Assembly (NCBI RefSeq): GCF_018918125.1
Contig: NZ_JAHLQA010000035.1
Location: 62,001 to 126,000, forward strand
Direction: 5' to 3'
Source of the DNA: Blautia sp. MSJ-19
GTDB lineage: Bacteria > Bacillota > Clostridia > Lachnospirales > Lachnospiraceae
DNA: 64,000 nt
Position 1 is the stretch's first letter. Every line of letters begins with the position of its first letter. Shown piece after piece: positions 34,285-41,694 of the stretch. The translations under genes were made by a program, and so were the position numbers. The notes beneath the pieces were generated by a model. That model made no database searches. It was given only the letters and a program-made list of their open reading frames with translations, and was not told the DNA's origin.

Positions 34285-34659
34285 TTACATTTTCTCCGGT
34301 ACGATCTCCAGCCAGTATCCATCCGGATCATTAATGAAATAAATTCCCATTGCCGGGTTTTCGAAGCAGATGCAGCCCATTTCTTCGTGTTTCTTGTGAG
34401 ATGCTTCCATATCGTCTGTGGTAAATGCAAGATGGATCTCATTGTCACCCAGATCATAATGATCCTTTTCCCAGTCTCTCAGCCAGGTAAGCTCCAGTTC
34501 AAATCCGGTCTTGCCATCACCAAGATATGCCAGAATAAAACTTCCGTCCTCGGCTTCTTTACGTCTCACTTCCTTAAGGCCAAGTGCCTCCTCATAAAAT
34601 TTGATGGACTTGTCCAGATCCATAACGTTGTAGTTGTAGTGTGCAAACTGAAAATTCAT
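34285..34659 (-). CDS. VOC family protein (glyoxalase I-like)
   Basis: A 124-residue protein of the vicinal-oxygen-chelate fold (two beta-alpha-beta-beta-beta units). It shows HYNYNVMDLDKSIKFYEEALG at the start, the substrate-side FELELT motif and YFINDPDGYWLEIVPE at the end. His6, Glu in FELEL and Glu in YWLEI match the metal-ligand positions of lactoylglutathione lyases, so methylglyoxal detoxification is plausible. The family is catalytically diverse. AAGGAGG precedes the start. It follows the toxin-antitoxin pair by 19 bp on the same strand. Confidence 0.87.
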   Translation of the reverse strand: MNFQFAHYNYNVMDLDKSIKFYEEALGLKEVRRKEAEDGSFILAYLGDGKTGFELELTWLRDWEKDHYDLGDNEIHLAFTTDDMEASHKKHEEMGCICFENPAMGIYFINDPDGYWLEIVPEKM

Positions 34660-34678
34660 GTTGATGTTCCTCCTTATT

Positions 34679-35089
34679 TTAAATATTTTCTCCTAATAGT
34701 TCTTCAACTACTGTTTTAAAATCATATAATTTATCAATATACAGATGAATGATTGTCTGGCAATGCTCTTTCACAATCACACCATCATAATCATGTGCAA
34801 GTTGATTTCGTATTTTCAGCATATCAATCCACTCATCACCTGTGATCAGCTTCGCCTGAAAAGACTGTTTCAGTACTTCTCTGGGAGAACCTGTAACAAA
34901 TCCGGTAATTGCATAATATTGTACCAGAATGTCTTTCATAACCTTCCATGCCAGATCAAACGTAATACTGAATTTTGCACTGGTTCCACTGAGTACAAAC
35001 GAATCTGATAAGTCGCGCTCTCTGGCTTCTGCCAGCGAATCCAGGGAGTTTTGAAATGACTCAAATCTTCTTATAAATTTCTCGTCCAT
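34679..35089 (-). CDS. HepT-like HEPN protein (HI0074 family), toxin partner of a nucleotidyltransferase
   Basis: A 136-residue all-helical protein of the HI0074/HepT group. The HEPN RNase motif R-x4-H-x-Y is present as RNQLAHDY. In the HepT/MntA systems this motif gives RNase activity that kills or stalls the cell until MntA adds AMP to the tyrosine. The start at 35089 overlaps the upstream antitoxin gene by 29 bp, so translation is coupled. Upstream frame to 35275 is open only because it shadows that gene. It may instead be a non-toxic substrate-binding subunit, as older annotation of HI0074 suggests. Confidence 0.85.
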   Translation of the reverse strand: MDEKFIRRFESFQNSLDSLAEARERDLSDSFVLSGTSAKFSITFDLAWKVMKDILVQYYAITGFVTGSPREVLKQSFQAKLITGDEWIDMLKIRNQLAHDYDGVIVKEHCQTIIHLYIDKLYDFKTVVEELLGENI

Positions 35090-35348
35090 ATTGTTTAATA
35101 TCCTCCAGTAATAACTGATTTTTACAGGTATCAAGATCAACAAGATCAATCGTATACAATGTTGGAATATCTTCCAGAGCTTCCTCCAGTTCAAAAATAT
35201 CACATGATGCCACGCCTGACACTGCAATATCAATATCACTGCGTTCTGTTGCGGTACCTTTTGCTCTGGACCCAAACAGGATTATTTTCTGTGCGCCATA
35301 GTTTCTGCATCTTTGTGTAATTTCTGCTATAACTTCATCGATTTGCAT
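35061..35348 (-). CDS. MntA-like minimal nucleotidyltransferase (antitoxin)
   Basis: A 95-residue protein with the minimal nucleotidyltransferase fold: GSRAKGTATERSDIDIAVSG holds the GSx10DxD catalytic signature, and a third acid lies in TIDLVDL. In characterised pairs it AMPylates the HEPN partner and neutralises it. The start at 35348 has AAGGAG seven bases upstream; the eight extra codons to 35372 lack a site. It is the first gene of the pair and overlaps the partner gene by 29 bp. Confidence 0.87.
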   Translation of the reverse strand: MQIDEVIAEITQRCRNYGAQKIILFGSRAKGTATERSDIDIAVSGVASCDIFELEEALEDIPTLYTIDLVDLDTCKNQLLLEDIKQYGREIYKKI

Positions 35349-35486
35349 AATATTCTCCTTATCTTTTCTCATTATAACAGATTTCCAGTTATTTCTGAAA
35401 TAAAATTATCTCACAGCCCCCTGCTATCTGTCGACTATTTTCGACAAACATTGAGAACTGTATGTGCTATACTTTTCGTAATTTAA

Positions 35487-35492
35487 TATACT
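35487..35492 (+). promoter_or_regulatory. Likely -10 box of the type I toxin mRNA
   Basis: TATACT, giving a start near 35499, about ten bases before AGCTGG. The antisense RNA starts at about the same distance from its own AGCTGG copy. No convincing -35 box is seen. Confidence 0.45.
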
Positions 35493-35558
35493 TACCTAGG
35501 CAGCTGGGGGACGTGCTCTTCTCCTAATCCGGACACCTTTACGGAGGAGGTGAAGTTT

Positions 35559-35642
35559 ATGAGCGATTACGAGACATTTATGATTATTTTAACTACTGCT
35601 AATTTAATTATAGCTATACTTACATATGCACATAAAAAATAG
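35559..35642 (+). CDS. Holin-like type I toxin peptide (27 aa)
   Basis: A 27-residue peptide: a short acidic N-terminus MSDYETF, one membrane helix (MIILTTANLIIAILTYA) and a basic end HKK. This matches the putative holin-like toxin family (TxpA/BsrG/Fst-like) of Firmicutes, which insert in the cytoplasmic membrane. The reading frame has an exceptionally strong ribosome site (GGAGGAGGTGAAGTTT before ATG). A 5' leader of about 60 bases and an intrinsic terminator follow the type I layout. A convergent antisense RNA promoter lies 120 bp downstream. The same size, charge and architecture support function despite the short length. Confidence 0.8.
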   Translation: MSDYETFMIILTTANLIIAILTYAHKK

Positions 35643-35678
35643 CCGTCCTAATCTTTGGCGAGATGACAGCTATTTTTT
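35634..35678. terminator. Bidirectional terminator shared by toxin mRNA and antisense RNA
   Basis: AAATAGCcGTC pairs with GACaGCTATTT. T runs lie on both strands, so the toxin mRNA would end near 35678 and the opposing RNA near 35634, giving complementary 3' ends. Confidence 0.75.
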
Positions 35679-35734
35679 ACTAATCTTATTTCGCCGGATT
35701 GGGTGACCTGCACTCACCTTCCAGCTCCCTTGTT
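35634..35734 (-). ncRNA. Predicted antisense antitoxin RNA
   Basis: A minus-strand promoter reads TTGAAA (35764-35769), a 17-bp spacer and TATAAT (35741-35746), close to consensus. The RNA would start near 35734 and end in the shared terminator, about 100 nt. It begins with GGGAGCTGG and a GGTGA/TCACC hairpin. This matches the convergent two-RNA design of Fst/TxpA-type systems. Confidence 0.65.
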
Positions 35735-35784
35735 AAGCATATTATATGCTATAAAACCATAATTTTCAATAACAATTTCCAATA

Positions 35785-36726
35785 TTATTTCTCAGCAGTA
35801 ATCTTAATATCCCCATCCTCACTCTTAAGTTCCAGGGAATCCTGTGGTTTATTTTCTGTGGTGAGTACCTGCTCATCGTCCTCATCTGTCATTACTTTTC
35901 CAAGAGTTTCCGGGATATCGATATCACTTGCCTCTGCCTCTATAGAAAGACCCTCAACCACTTCTTTCGGGATACTAAGTTTGATGTCTCCCAGACTGCA
36001 TGTGATTTTGTTTTTGCCCTGGAATACAGTATTTTCGGCTTTTACATCTCCGTCATCCAGTGTAATCTGACTGTTTGTGACAGAAATATTTTTGAGATGC
36101 AGATCTCCGAGTTCCATTTCCATCTCAAGAGAATTCAATGTACTGTCTTTCATCTTCACATCACCATCTGAACAGGAGATCACTGCTTTCTTTACTACCA
36201 AAGACTCCATATCCAGATCTCCATATCCCATCTTACAGGAAAAACCACTTAAGTCGGTTTTCTTCGGAATATACACCGTTACTTTATTTGAATTCTCAAT
36301 CACATGGCTCTGGCCGAGCATTTCCTGAAGAAAGTTAACATCAATATGGATATACGAATATGACTCATGTCCTTTTTTCTCCACAATATTCAGTGTATTT
36401 CCCTGAACCTGATAGGAAAGCGGAAGCATTCCGTCATTTGTTTCAATATTATAGGCTATATAGAAATTATCATCATCCGATTCTTTCACGTCCAGATCCA
36501 GATTCCGAAGATCGATATTCACGGCAGAAAACGCATCGATCTTTGTCTTGCTCAAGATCGCATGACTGTCGCTTGAATCCATCGTTGCAGTCCCGCTGAT
36601 TCTGTTCAGGTCTGCTGATTTTATATAATTTCTGCCGCCTGATGCAACACCAACACCAAAGAACAGAATACCCACTGCACAAAAGATGCCACCGGCTGCC
36701 AGTAAACGCTTATTTGTTTTTTTCAT
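35785..36726 (-). CDS. DUF4097 beta-strand repeat protein (membrane anchored)
   Basis: A 313-residue protein with an N-terminal membrane segment (residues about 8-30), then a long beta-helical DUF4097 region made of repeated strands such as DVKESDDDNFYIAY, SCSDGDVKMKDST and LDDGDVKAENT. It is probably exposed outside the membrane as an adhesion- or scaffold-like domain with no known activity. Its start overlaps the end of the DUF1700 gene by 17 bp, in a PadR-DUF1700-DUF4097 operon, a common Firmicutes arrangement for envelope-stress modules. Confidence 0.87.
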   Translation of the reverse strand: MKKTNKRLLAAGGIFCAVGILFFGVGVASGGRNYIKSADLNRISGTATMDSSDSHAILSKTKIDAFSAVNIDLRNLDLDVKESDDDNFYIAYNIETNDGMLPLSYQVQGNTLNIVEKKGHESYSYIHIDVNFLQEMLGQSHVIENSNKVTVYIPKKTDLSGFSCKMGYGDLDMESLVVKKAVISCSDGDVKMKDSTLNSLEMEMELGDLHLKNISVTNSQITLDDGDVKAENTVFQGKNKITCSLGDIKLSIPKEVVEGLSIEAEASDIDIPETLGKVMTDEDDEQVLTTENKPQDSLELKSEDGDIKITAEK

Positions 36727-37318
36727 GATTCTTACCTCTCTTTCCGGCTAATACCTGGGCCAGCTTGACAAGAAGCATGCCTGTCCATTTACAAAGATAG
36801 ATTCCGAGGATATACAGAAGGATCGCACATCCGATTCCAAGGAGTCCGCATCCTGTGATAGTCAACGCGCCTGATAACGAATACGGGAAGGAAACAAGTC
36901 CTCTCAGCAACAGTTTACCACCAATCAGTAACACACCAAATGCAGCAATAAAATCACTGATTATCACGCTGACAACACAGATTGCGACTGCAAAGAGCAC
37001 TGCAAGCAGTGCGATAAAAAGCGGCACTGTCACAGGCGTTGACAGGATTGCAAGAACCGAGAGCGTGATAATTCCTTTTTTACCCTTTTTCTCCTCAATA
37101 TCTGTGTCCTGTTCCTGTAACTTTCTATCCAGAAGATTACACATCAGATCCGCAGCCGCTTCCTTCGGAGTTCCCAGTTCCTCCATCAGTTTCTGCTGGC
37201 CTTCTTCATCCGTGTCACTGAAATATTCATTAAAATATTCAATTGCATCTTCATAATCCTGCTTTGGAAGTTTACGAAGATATTTCTGCAATTTCGCCAT
37301 ATATTCTTCTCTGGTCAA
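36710..37318 (-). CDS. DUF1700 membrane protein
   Basis: A 202-residue protein. Residues 1-65 form the soluble DUF1700 helical domain (MTREEYMAKLQKYLRKLPKQ, EAIEYFNEYF-like segment, ELGTPKEAA) and residues 85-195 carry about four membrane helices. Family members pair with PadR regulators and DUF4097 proteins. The function is unknown but probably envelope related. Its start overlaps the PadR stop by four bases and its end overlaps the DUF4097 start, so the three are translationally coupled. Confidence 0.87.
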   Translation of the reverse strand: MTREEYMAKLQKYLRKLPKQDYEDAIEYFNEYFSDTDEEGQQKLMEELGTPKEAAADLMCNLLDRKLQEQDTDIEEKKGKKGIITLSVLAILSTPVTVPLFIALLAVLFAVAICVVSVIISDFIAAFGVLLIGGKLLLRGLVSFPYSLSGALTITGCGLLGIGCAILLYILGIYLCKWTGMLLVKLAQVLAGKRGKNHEKNK

Positions 37319-37632
37319 TTTCTGATCCTCCCTTCAATGATTCCGTCAATCGTATCTCTGTAAGAAACCCATTCTTTGTGAAGATGCACCAGTTGTTCTT
37401 TGCCGGAATCGGTGATAGAATAATACTTGCGTTTACGTCCCTGAAATTCCTGAGAATAGGTTGTGAGATAACCGTTTTTCTCGAGTTTCTTCAGGATGGG
37501 ATATAGAGTGGATTCTTTGATATCAGCCACGATCTTGACGGTCTGGCTGATCTCATATCCGTAGGAATCCTGTGATTCTACCACGGACAGGATCAGAAAC
37601 TCTATAAGTAACGCTGATACGGGATAATACAT
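37315..37632 (-). CDS. PadR family transcriptional regulator
   Basis: A 105-residue regulator: a PadR winged helix (residues about 10-80, ILSVVESQDSYGYEISQTV and LYPILKKLEKNGYL, the latter being the wing-adjacent signature) and a short dimerisation helix. The GGAGGTGATCGG site precedes the ATG. It heads the operon of DUF1700 and DUF4097. A large AT-rich palindrome just upstream is its likely operator and would also cover the promoter of the divergent azlC gene. Confidence 0.9.
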   Translation of the reverse strand: MYYPVSALLIEFLILSVVESQDSYGYEISQTVKIVADIKESTLYPILKKLEKNGYLTTYSQEFQGRKRKYYSITDSGKEQLVHLHKEWVSYRDTIDGIIEGRIRN

Positions 37633-37650
37633 CCGATCACCTCCATAAAT

Positions 37651-37703
37651 AATATGTAAAATAATTATATATAAAAATTTTATATATAAAATATATACAT
37701 ATT
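37651..37703. promoter_or_regulatory. 53-bp concentric AT-rich palindrome (probable PadR operator)
   Basis: The inner palindrome spans 37665-37689 with perfect 12-bp arms (TTATATATAAAA) around a single A. The outer arms AATATGTA (37651-37658) and TACATATT (37696-37703) share the same centre at 37677. It lies between divergent padR and azlC. Confidence 0.7.
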
Positions 37704-37732
37704 CATTCTAAAAGTCAAGGAGTTTTTAACCA

Positions 37733-38431
37733 ATGAAGAAAAAAGCATTTAAAGCCGCATTTCCATACACGATCCCTATCGGTATCGGTTTCCTTTTCCT
37801 GGGAATGTCCTACGGATTTATGATGCAAAGCAAGGGATTTTCCGTGTGGTATCCATTCTTTATGAGTATGTTTATCTTTGCGGGCTCCATGGAATTCGTG
37901 ACAGCCAACCTTCTGCTGTCGGCATTCAGTCCGATCGCAGCTTTCTTTCTGGCACTGATGGTAAACGCCAGACATTTATTTTACGGACTTTCCATGCTGG
38001 ATAAGTACAAAAATACCGGCTGGAAAAAGTTCTACCTGATCTTCGGCATGTGCGATGAATCTTTCACCGTCAACTGTACAGTAACGCCGCCGGATGATGT
38101 AGACAGGGGATGGTTCATGTTCTTTGTCAATCTGCTGAACCAGATCTACTGGGTATCTGCTGCTACAGCGGGAGCACTTCTCGGATATGTGGTCCACTTC
38201 GATACAACAGGAATCGAGTTTGTCATGACCGCCCTGTTTGTTGTAATGTTTCTGAACCAGTGGGAAGAAGCCAAAGACCATCGTCCTGCACTGGTAGGGC
38301 TGATCTGCTCCGCTGTCTGCCTTCTGATCTTCGGAAGCAGCAATTTCATCGTTCCGTCCATGATCTTCATCATCGTATGCTTTACAGCAGAACGTAAACT
38401 CTCAAAGAAACCGGAGGTGGCTGCGAAATGA
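37733..38431 (+). CDS. azlC: AzlC family branched-chain amino acid exporter subunit
   Basis: A 232-residue membrane protein with about six segments, typical AzlC ([21 protein letters not shown] and [15 protein letters not shown] near the start, [19 protein letters not shown]). With AzlD it forms a small exporter for branched-chain amino acids and their analogues. AAGGAG lies before the ATG. The stop overlaps the azlD start by four bases (ATGA). Divergent from padR across a palindromic region, so it may share that regulation. Confidence 0.92.
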   Translation: MKKKAFKAAFPYTIPIGIGFLFLGMSYGFMMQSKGFSVWYPFFMSMFIFAGSMEFVTANLLLSAFSPIAAFFLALMVNARHLFYGLSMLDKYKNTGWKKFYLIFGMCDESFTVNCTVTPPDDVDRGWFMFFVNLLNQIYWVSAATAGALLGYVVHFDTTGIEFVMTALFVVMFLNQWEEAKDHRPALVGLICSAVCLLIFGSSNFIVPSMIFIIVCFTAERKLSKKPEVAAK

Positions 38432-38760
38432 CAATGACAACAACACAGGCGATCATCACCATTGCGGCAGTTGTCCTTGGAACAATGGCAACACGTTTTA
38501 TCCCATTCATTATTTTTCCGGAGGGCAAAAATCCACCGGAATTCGTCAAGTACCTTGGAACGGTCCTCCCCTATGCAGCAATCGGGCTTCTCGTTATCTA
38601 TTGTCTAAAAGATGTCCCTGCAAGCAGTACACATGGACTTCCTGAAGCAATTGCAATTGTTTTCATCGTACTGCTCCACAAATGGAAAAAAAGTACTCTT
38701 CTGAGTATCGGCGGCGGAACCGTCCTGTATATGGTACTGGTCCAGACCGTTTTTCGCTAG
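38428..38760 (+). CDS. azlD: AzlD family branched-chain amino acid exporter subunit
   Basis: A 110-residue membrane protein of AzlD type with three or four segments ([22 protein letters not shown] is the signature, cited in part). It is the small partner of AzlC, translationally coupled through a four-base overlap. A GntR regulator starts 28 bp downstream on the same strand and could be part of the same transcript. Confidence 0.9.
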   Translation: MTMTTTQAIITIAAVVLGTMATRFIPFIIFPEGKNPPEFVKYLGTVLPYAAIGLLVIYCLKDVPASSTHGLPEAIAIVFIVLLHKWKKSTLLSIGGGTVLYMVLVQTVFR

Positions 38761-38788
38761 GAGAACTTCAACTGAAAGGAAGTTCAAT

Positions 38789-39478
38789 ATGAAAGAAATA
38801 AATACTGTAAATCAAAAATCTCTTCCGGAGCGTACCGCGGACGCAATCGTTGCCATGCTCCATATGGAAAACTACAAAGCTGGTGCCAAACTTCCAAATG
38901 AAATCCAGATGGCTCAGCGTTTCGAAGTCAGCCGCTCCACCATCCGTCTGGCCGAAAGGCTTCTGGCAGACAGAGATATCCTGGATATTCAGCGAGGCGC
39001 CGGAACTTTTGTTTCCCACAAGCTTGGTGTCTCCGATGATCCACTTGGCTTCTCGTTGATCTATGATAAGCAGAAACTGGCAAGAGATCTGCTGGAACTT
39101 CGCATCATGATAGAACCAAATGCGGCAGCTCTGGCAGCCCAAAATGCTACCCGCAGAGATCACGAACTTCTTTTCACATTATGTGATGAACTTGATGACA
39201 TTGTAAAATCCGGCAAAAACTACATAAAAAAGGATATGGAATTCCACCAGGCAGTGGCTAACTGCAGTGGCAATACAGCTGTTCACAACCTGATTCCGTA
39301 CATCCATCAGATGCAGGCATTATACGACAGCGTCTCCGGCACACGCCGCCCCAAAGAAACCGTCCCGGAACATCGTGAGATCGCACTTGCCATTTCAGAA
39401 CACAGAGGAATTGATGCAAGAAATGCGATGGAATATCATCTTCTGAGTATCCGAAAGAGAATTTTGAAAGATAAATAA
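38789..39478 (+). CDS. GntR family transcriptional regulator (FadR/FCD subfamily)
   Basis: A 229-residue regulator: N-terminal GntR winged helix (residues about 12-75, KLPNEIQMAQRFEVSRSTIR) and a C-terminal FCD helical effector domain (residues about 90-225) with metal-binding acids and histidines (ELRIMIEPNAAALAA, EFHQAVANCS, EHREIALAI). FCD regulators sense organic or sugar acids. The glycerol-dehydrogenase-like gene follows 171 bp downstream after a terminator; control of that gene is plausible but not shown. Confidence 0.9.
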   Translation: MKEINTVNQKSLPERTADAIVAMLHMENYKAGAKLPNEIQMAQRFEVSRSTIRLAERLLADRDILDIQRGAGTFVSHKLGVSDDPLGFSLIYDKQKLARDLLELRIMIEPNAAALAAQNATRRDHELLFTLCDELDDIVKSGKNYIKKDMEFHQAVANCSGNTAVHNLIPYIHQMQALYDSVSGTRRPKETVPEHREIALAISEHRGIDARNAMEYHLLSIRKRILKDK

Positions 39479-39497
39479 TTTTACTTCTATACCCTCC

Positions 39498-39527
39498 AAA
39501 AAAGCAGACAAATTTGTCTGTTTTTTT
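39498..39527 (+). terminator. Terminator of the GntR gene
   Basis: AAAAAAGCAGACAAA and TTTGTCTGTTTTTTT form a stem with seven T. Confidence 0.88.
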
Positions 39528-39649
39528 GTTATTCGGGGTGTAATTGATTCTAAAAACACAGGTCTTATTGCGGCAGGATTTTGCACTTGCTATGATGTTG
39601 TCATCCAAAGAAAACACTTATTTTTTACATAGAGAAAGGATGACTCATC

Positions 39650-40738
39650 ATGGAAAAGATCGTATTGGACAGTGCTATTAAATTCGGAGCAGGACGTTAC
39701 CGCCAGGAAAAAGGACTTCTGGAAGAATGCGGAAAAGAAATTGCAAGATTCAGCAAAAAAGCATTTCTTGTTGCGGGACCAAGAGCTTTTGATGCTGTAA
39801 AAGAAAAGCTGCTCCCGAGTCTGGAAGCAGCTGGTGTAGATTATGTTGTAGATATATACACAGGTGTATGCAGTTTTGAAGCGGCAAAAGAATATGCGGA
39901 CAGATGCCTCGCAGCCGGCTGTGATGAAGTTGTCGGCATCGGCGGCGGCAAGATCATGGACTTTTCCAAAGCAGTCGCGGAGACAGCCGGTCTGGGAACC
40001 GTCAATATTCCTACCTCCATCGCCACCTGCGCAGCCTTTACAACCATGAGTGTCATGTACACTCCGGAAGGTGCCAAGAAAACCTGCTGGAGATTCGAAC
40101 ATGAAATTGATGCCGTTCTGGTAGATATGGATGTCATCGCCAAATGTCCGATCCGTTACACTGCTGCCGGAATCCTCGATGCCATGGCCAAAAAGATCGA
40201 GATCCAGAACGGCAAACCTGTCATGACACTCGATGACAACAAATTCGATCTTTTTACTGCCTACAAAATGGCAGAATATACTTATGATGTTCTCGAAAAA
40301 TACGGTCCTGCTGCTGTCGAAGACAACCGACATCACAAAGTGACAAAAGCACTGGAAGACGTCACTTTCATTAACATCGCTGTTACCGGTGTGATCGCCA
40401 ATATCACAAAAAGTTTCAGCCAGTCCGCACTTGGTCACATGATGTATGACGGTGTCCGTACCTTCTTTACACAGGAGGCCAAAGATGCACTCCACGGTGA
40501 AATCGTAGCTGTCGCTCTGTTCACGCAGTTATATTACAATAAACTCAGTGAACAGAAAGAGCAGCTCAAAGAATTCATGCGCGGAATGGATATGCCACTT
40601 ACCCTCGAAGAGCTTGGCGTTCCATGTACAGAAAAGAATCTGAAAACACTGGAAGATTATCTGATTGATTCTCCGTATGTAGATCCTTCACCGGAAAGTC
40701 TGGCACTGCTCCATGAAGCCATGAAGCAGATGCAGTAA
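39650..40738 (+). CDS. gldA: Glycerol dehydrogenase-like iron/zinc alcohol dehydrogenase
   Basis: A 362-residue NAD-dependent enzyme of the GldA branch of the metal-containing polyol dehydrogenases. The nucleotide loop GIGGGKIMDFSKA and the metal ligands (Asp in GILDAMAK, His in SALGHMMYDG and His in DALHGEIV) are present. GldA oxidises glycerol to dihydroxyacetone, but several relatives use other diols, so the symbol is tentative. AGAAAGGATG precedes the start. The FCD-type GntR gene upstream may regulate it. Confidence 0.87.
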   Translation: MEKIVLDSAIKFGAGRYRQEKGLLEECGKEIARFSKKAFLVAGPRAFDAVKEKLLPSLEAAGVDYVVDIYTGVCSFEAAKEYADRCLAAGCDEVVGIGGGKIMDFSKAVAETAGLGTVNIPTSIATCAAFTTMSVMYTPEGAKKTCWRFEHEIDAVLVDMDVIAKCPIRYTAAGILDAMAKKIEIQNGKPVMTLDDNKFDLFTAYKMAEYTYDVLEKYGPAAVEDNRHHKVTKALEDVTFINIAVTGVIANITKSFSQSALGHMMYDGVRTFFTQEAKDALHGEIVAVALFTQLYYNKLSEQKEQLKEFMRGMDMPLTLEELGVPCTEKNLKTLEDYLIDSPYVDPSPESLALLHEAMKQMQ

Positions 40739-40785
40739 CTTTCCCCATGAGTAATCGTCAGTTATTTGGTTATGAGCAAGTAGCA

Positions 40786-40808
40786 AAGCGGATTGCGAAT
40801 ATCCGCTT
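40786..40808. repeat. Small palindrome between convergent genes
   Basis: AAGCGGAT and ATCCGCTT with a seven-base loop. No T run on either side, so it is not a normal terminator. Confidence 0.5.
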
Positions 40809-40827
40809 GACCTCCCGCAGGATACCC

Positions 40828-41694
40828 TCACACCTGCTCTTTCAAGAATCCCAGGAAGCGGTCTACGCCGCCCCCCAGCTGCTCGACTCCTTCCGGGCGT
40901 TTTCCGGGTACTTCTGACACATCAAAGAAGTATCCGGATTTTGTTTTGTCCGTTCTCATGAAGCTGTCACTTCCGTAGATTCCTTCTTCAATCCCGACAT
41001 ACTCATCTCCCCAGAAGCTACATTCTTCTGCTGAAATTTCATATTTTTCCTGTAAGTATCCAAGGATCTGATCCACATTATCACTTTTGCTGGAAATTCC
41101 TACTTCCAGATATTTGGCATCACAGGTCGGTTTTACCTGAATGCCATATTTCGCTCCTGCCGCCACAGAAATATCCAGAAGTCCCTGCAGTCCATTTTCC
41201 ACGCCATGTTTTTTCAGGCAGTCTTTAAGCATATCCAGTTCATTCTCCTGCATAAACAGATTGTCGCCTCTCTGGTTTGCCACCATCAGGTCAATCTTGC
41301 AGTAATTCGGTCTGGAGAAAACAATATCCGTATTCAATCCATATTTTTCCAGAAGTTCCATATGAATGTCAAAACAGATTCTGTGAATATCTGCCAGAAG
41401 CTTCTCATCCGGAAGCATATCAGAGAAAACCAACTCCTGTCCATTTTCATATCTGTAGTTGAACGTTCCACGGCCAAGTCCCAGATAAAGATAGTTCAGC
41501 TGTTCCTCCGTAAAATATTCCGCCAGTTTTCCTCCGGCTATATTTTCAATCGTTGTACCGCTTACAATGACCAGATTGACTTTTTCATCCAACAGCGGAC
41601 GCATCGCCGCTACAATGTCTTCTACCGGTGCTTTGCGGCTGAGAACGGCGGTGCCGTCCCAGTCAAAAAATATCGCTTTATATTTCTTCTTCAT
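40828..41694 (-). CDS. HAD superfamily phosphatase-like protein
   Basis: A 288-residue HAD protein. Motif I is FFDWDGT (nucleophile Asp and acid/base Asp), motif II is VSGTT, a Lys in the KIDLMV region and motif IV WGDEYVG. Its cap is of the C2 type, as in Cof/sucrose-phosphatase-like enzymes, and not the C1 cap of beta-phosphoglucomutase. It overlaps the GH65 phosphorylase gene by 17 bp. A role on the phosphorylated sugar made by that enzyme is inferred; the substrate is unknown. Confidence 0.82.
   Translation of the reverse strand: MKKKYKAIFFDWDGTAVLSRKAPVEDIVAAMRPLLDEKVNLVIVSGTTIENIAGGKLAEYFTEEQLNYLYLGLGRGTFNYRYENGQELVFSDMLPDEKLLADIHRICFDIHMELLEKYGLNTDIVFSRPNYCKIDLMVANQRGDNLFMQENELDMLKDCLKKHGVENGLQGLLDISVAAGAKYGIQVKPTCDAKYLEVGISSKSDNVDQILGYLQEKYEISAEECSFWGDEYVGIEEGIYGSDSFMRTDKTKSGYFFDVSEVPGKRPEGVEQLGGGVDRFLGFLKEQV

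Noticed and set aside
40786-40808. Palindrome as a terminator between gldA-like and HAD genes
   Set aside because: No T run on either strand, so it is listed only as a palindrome.
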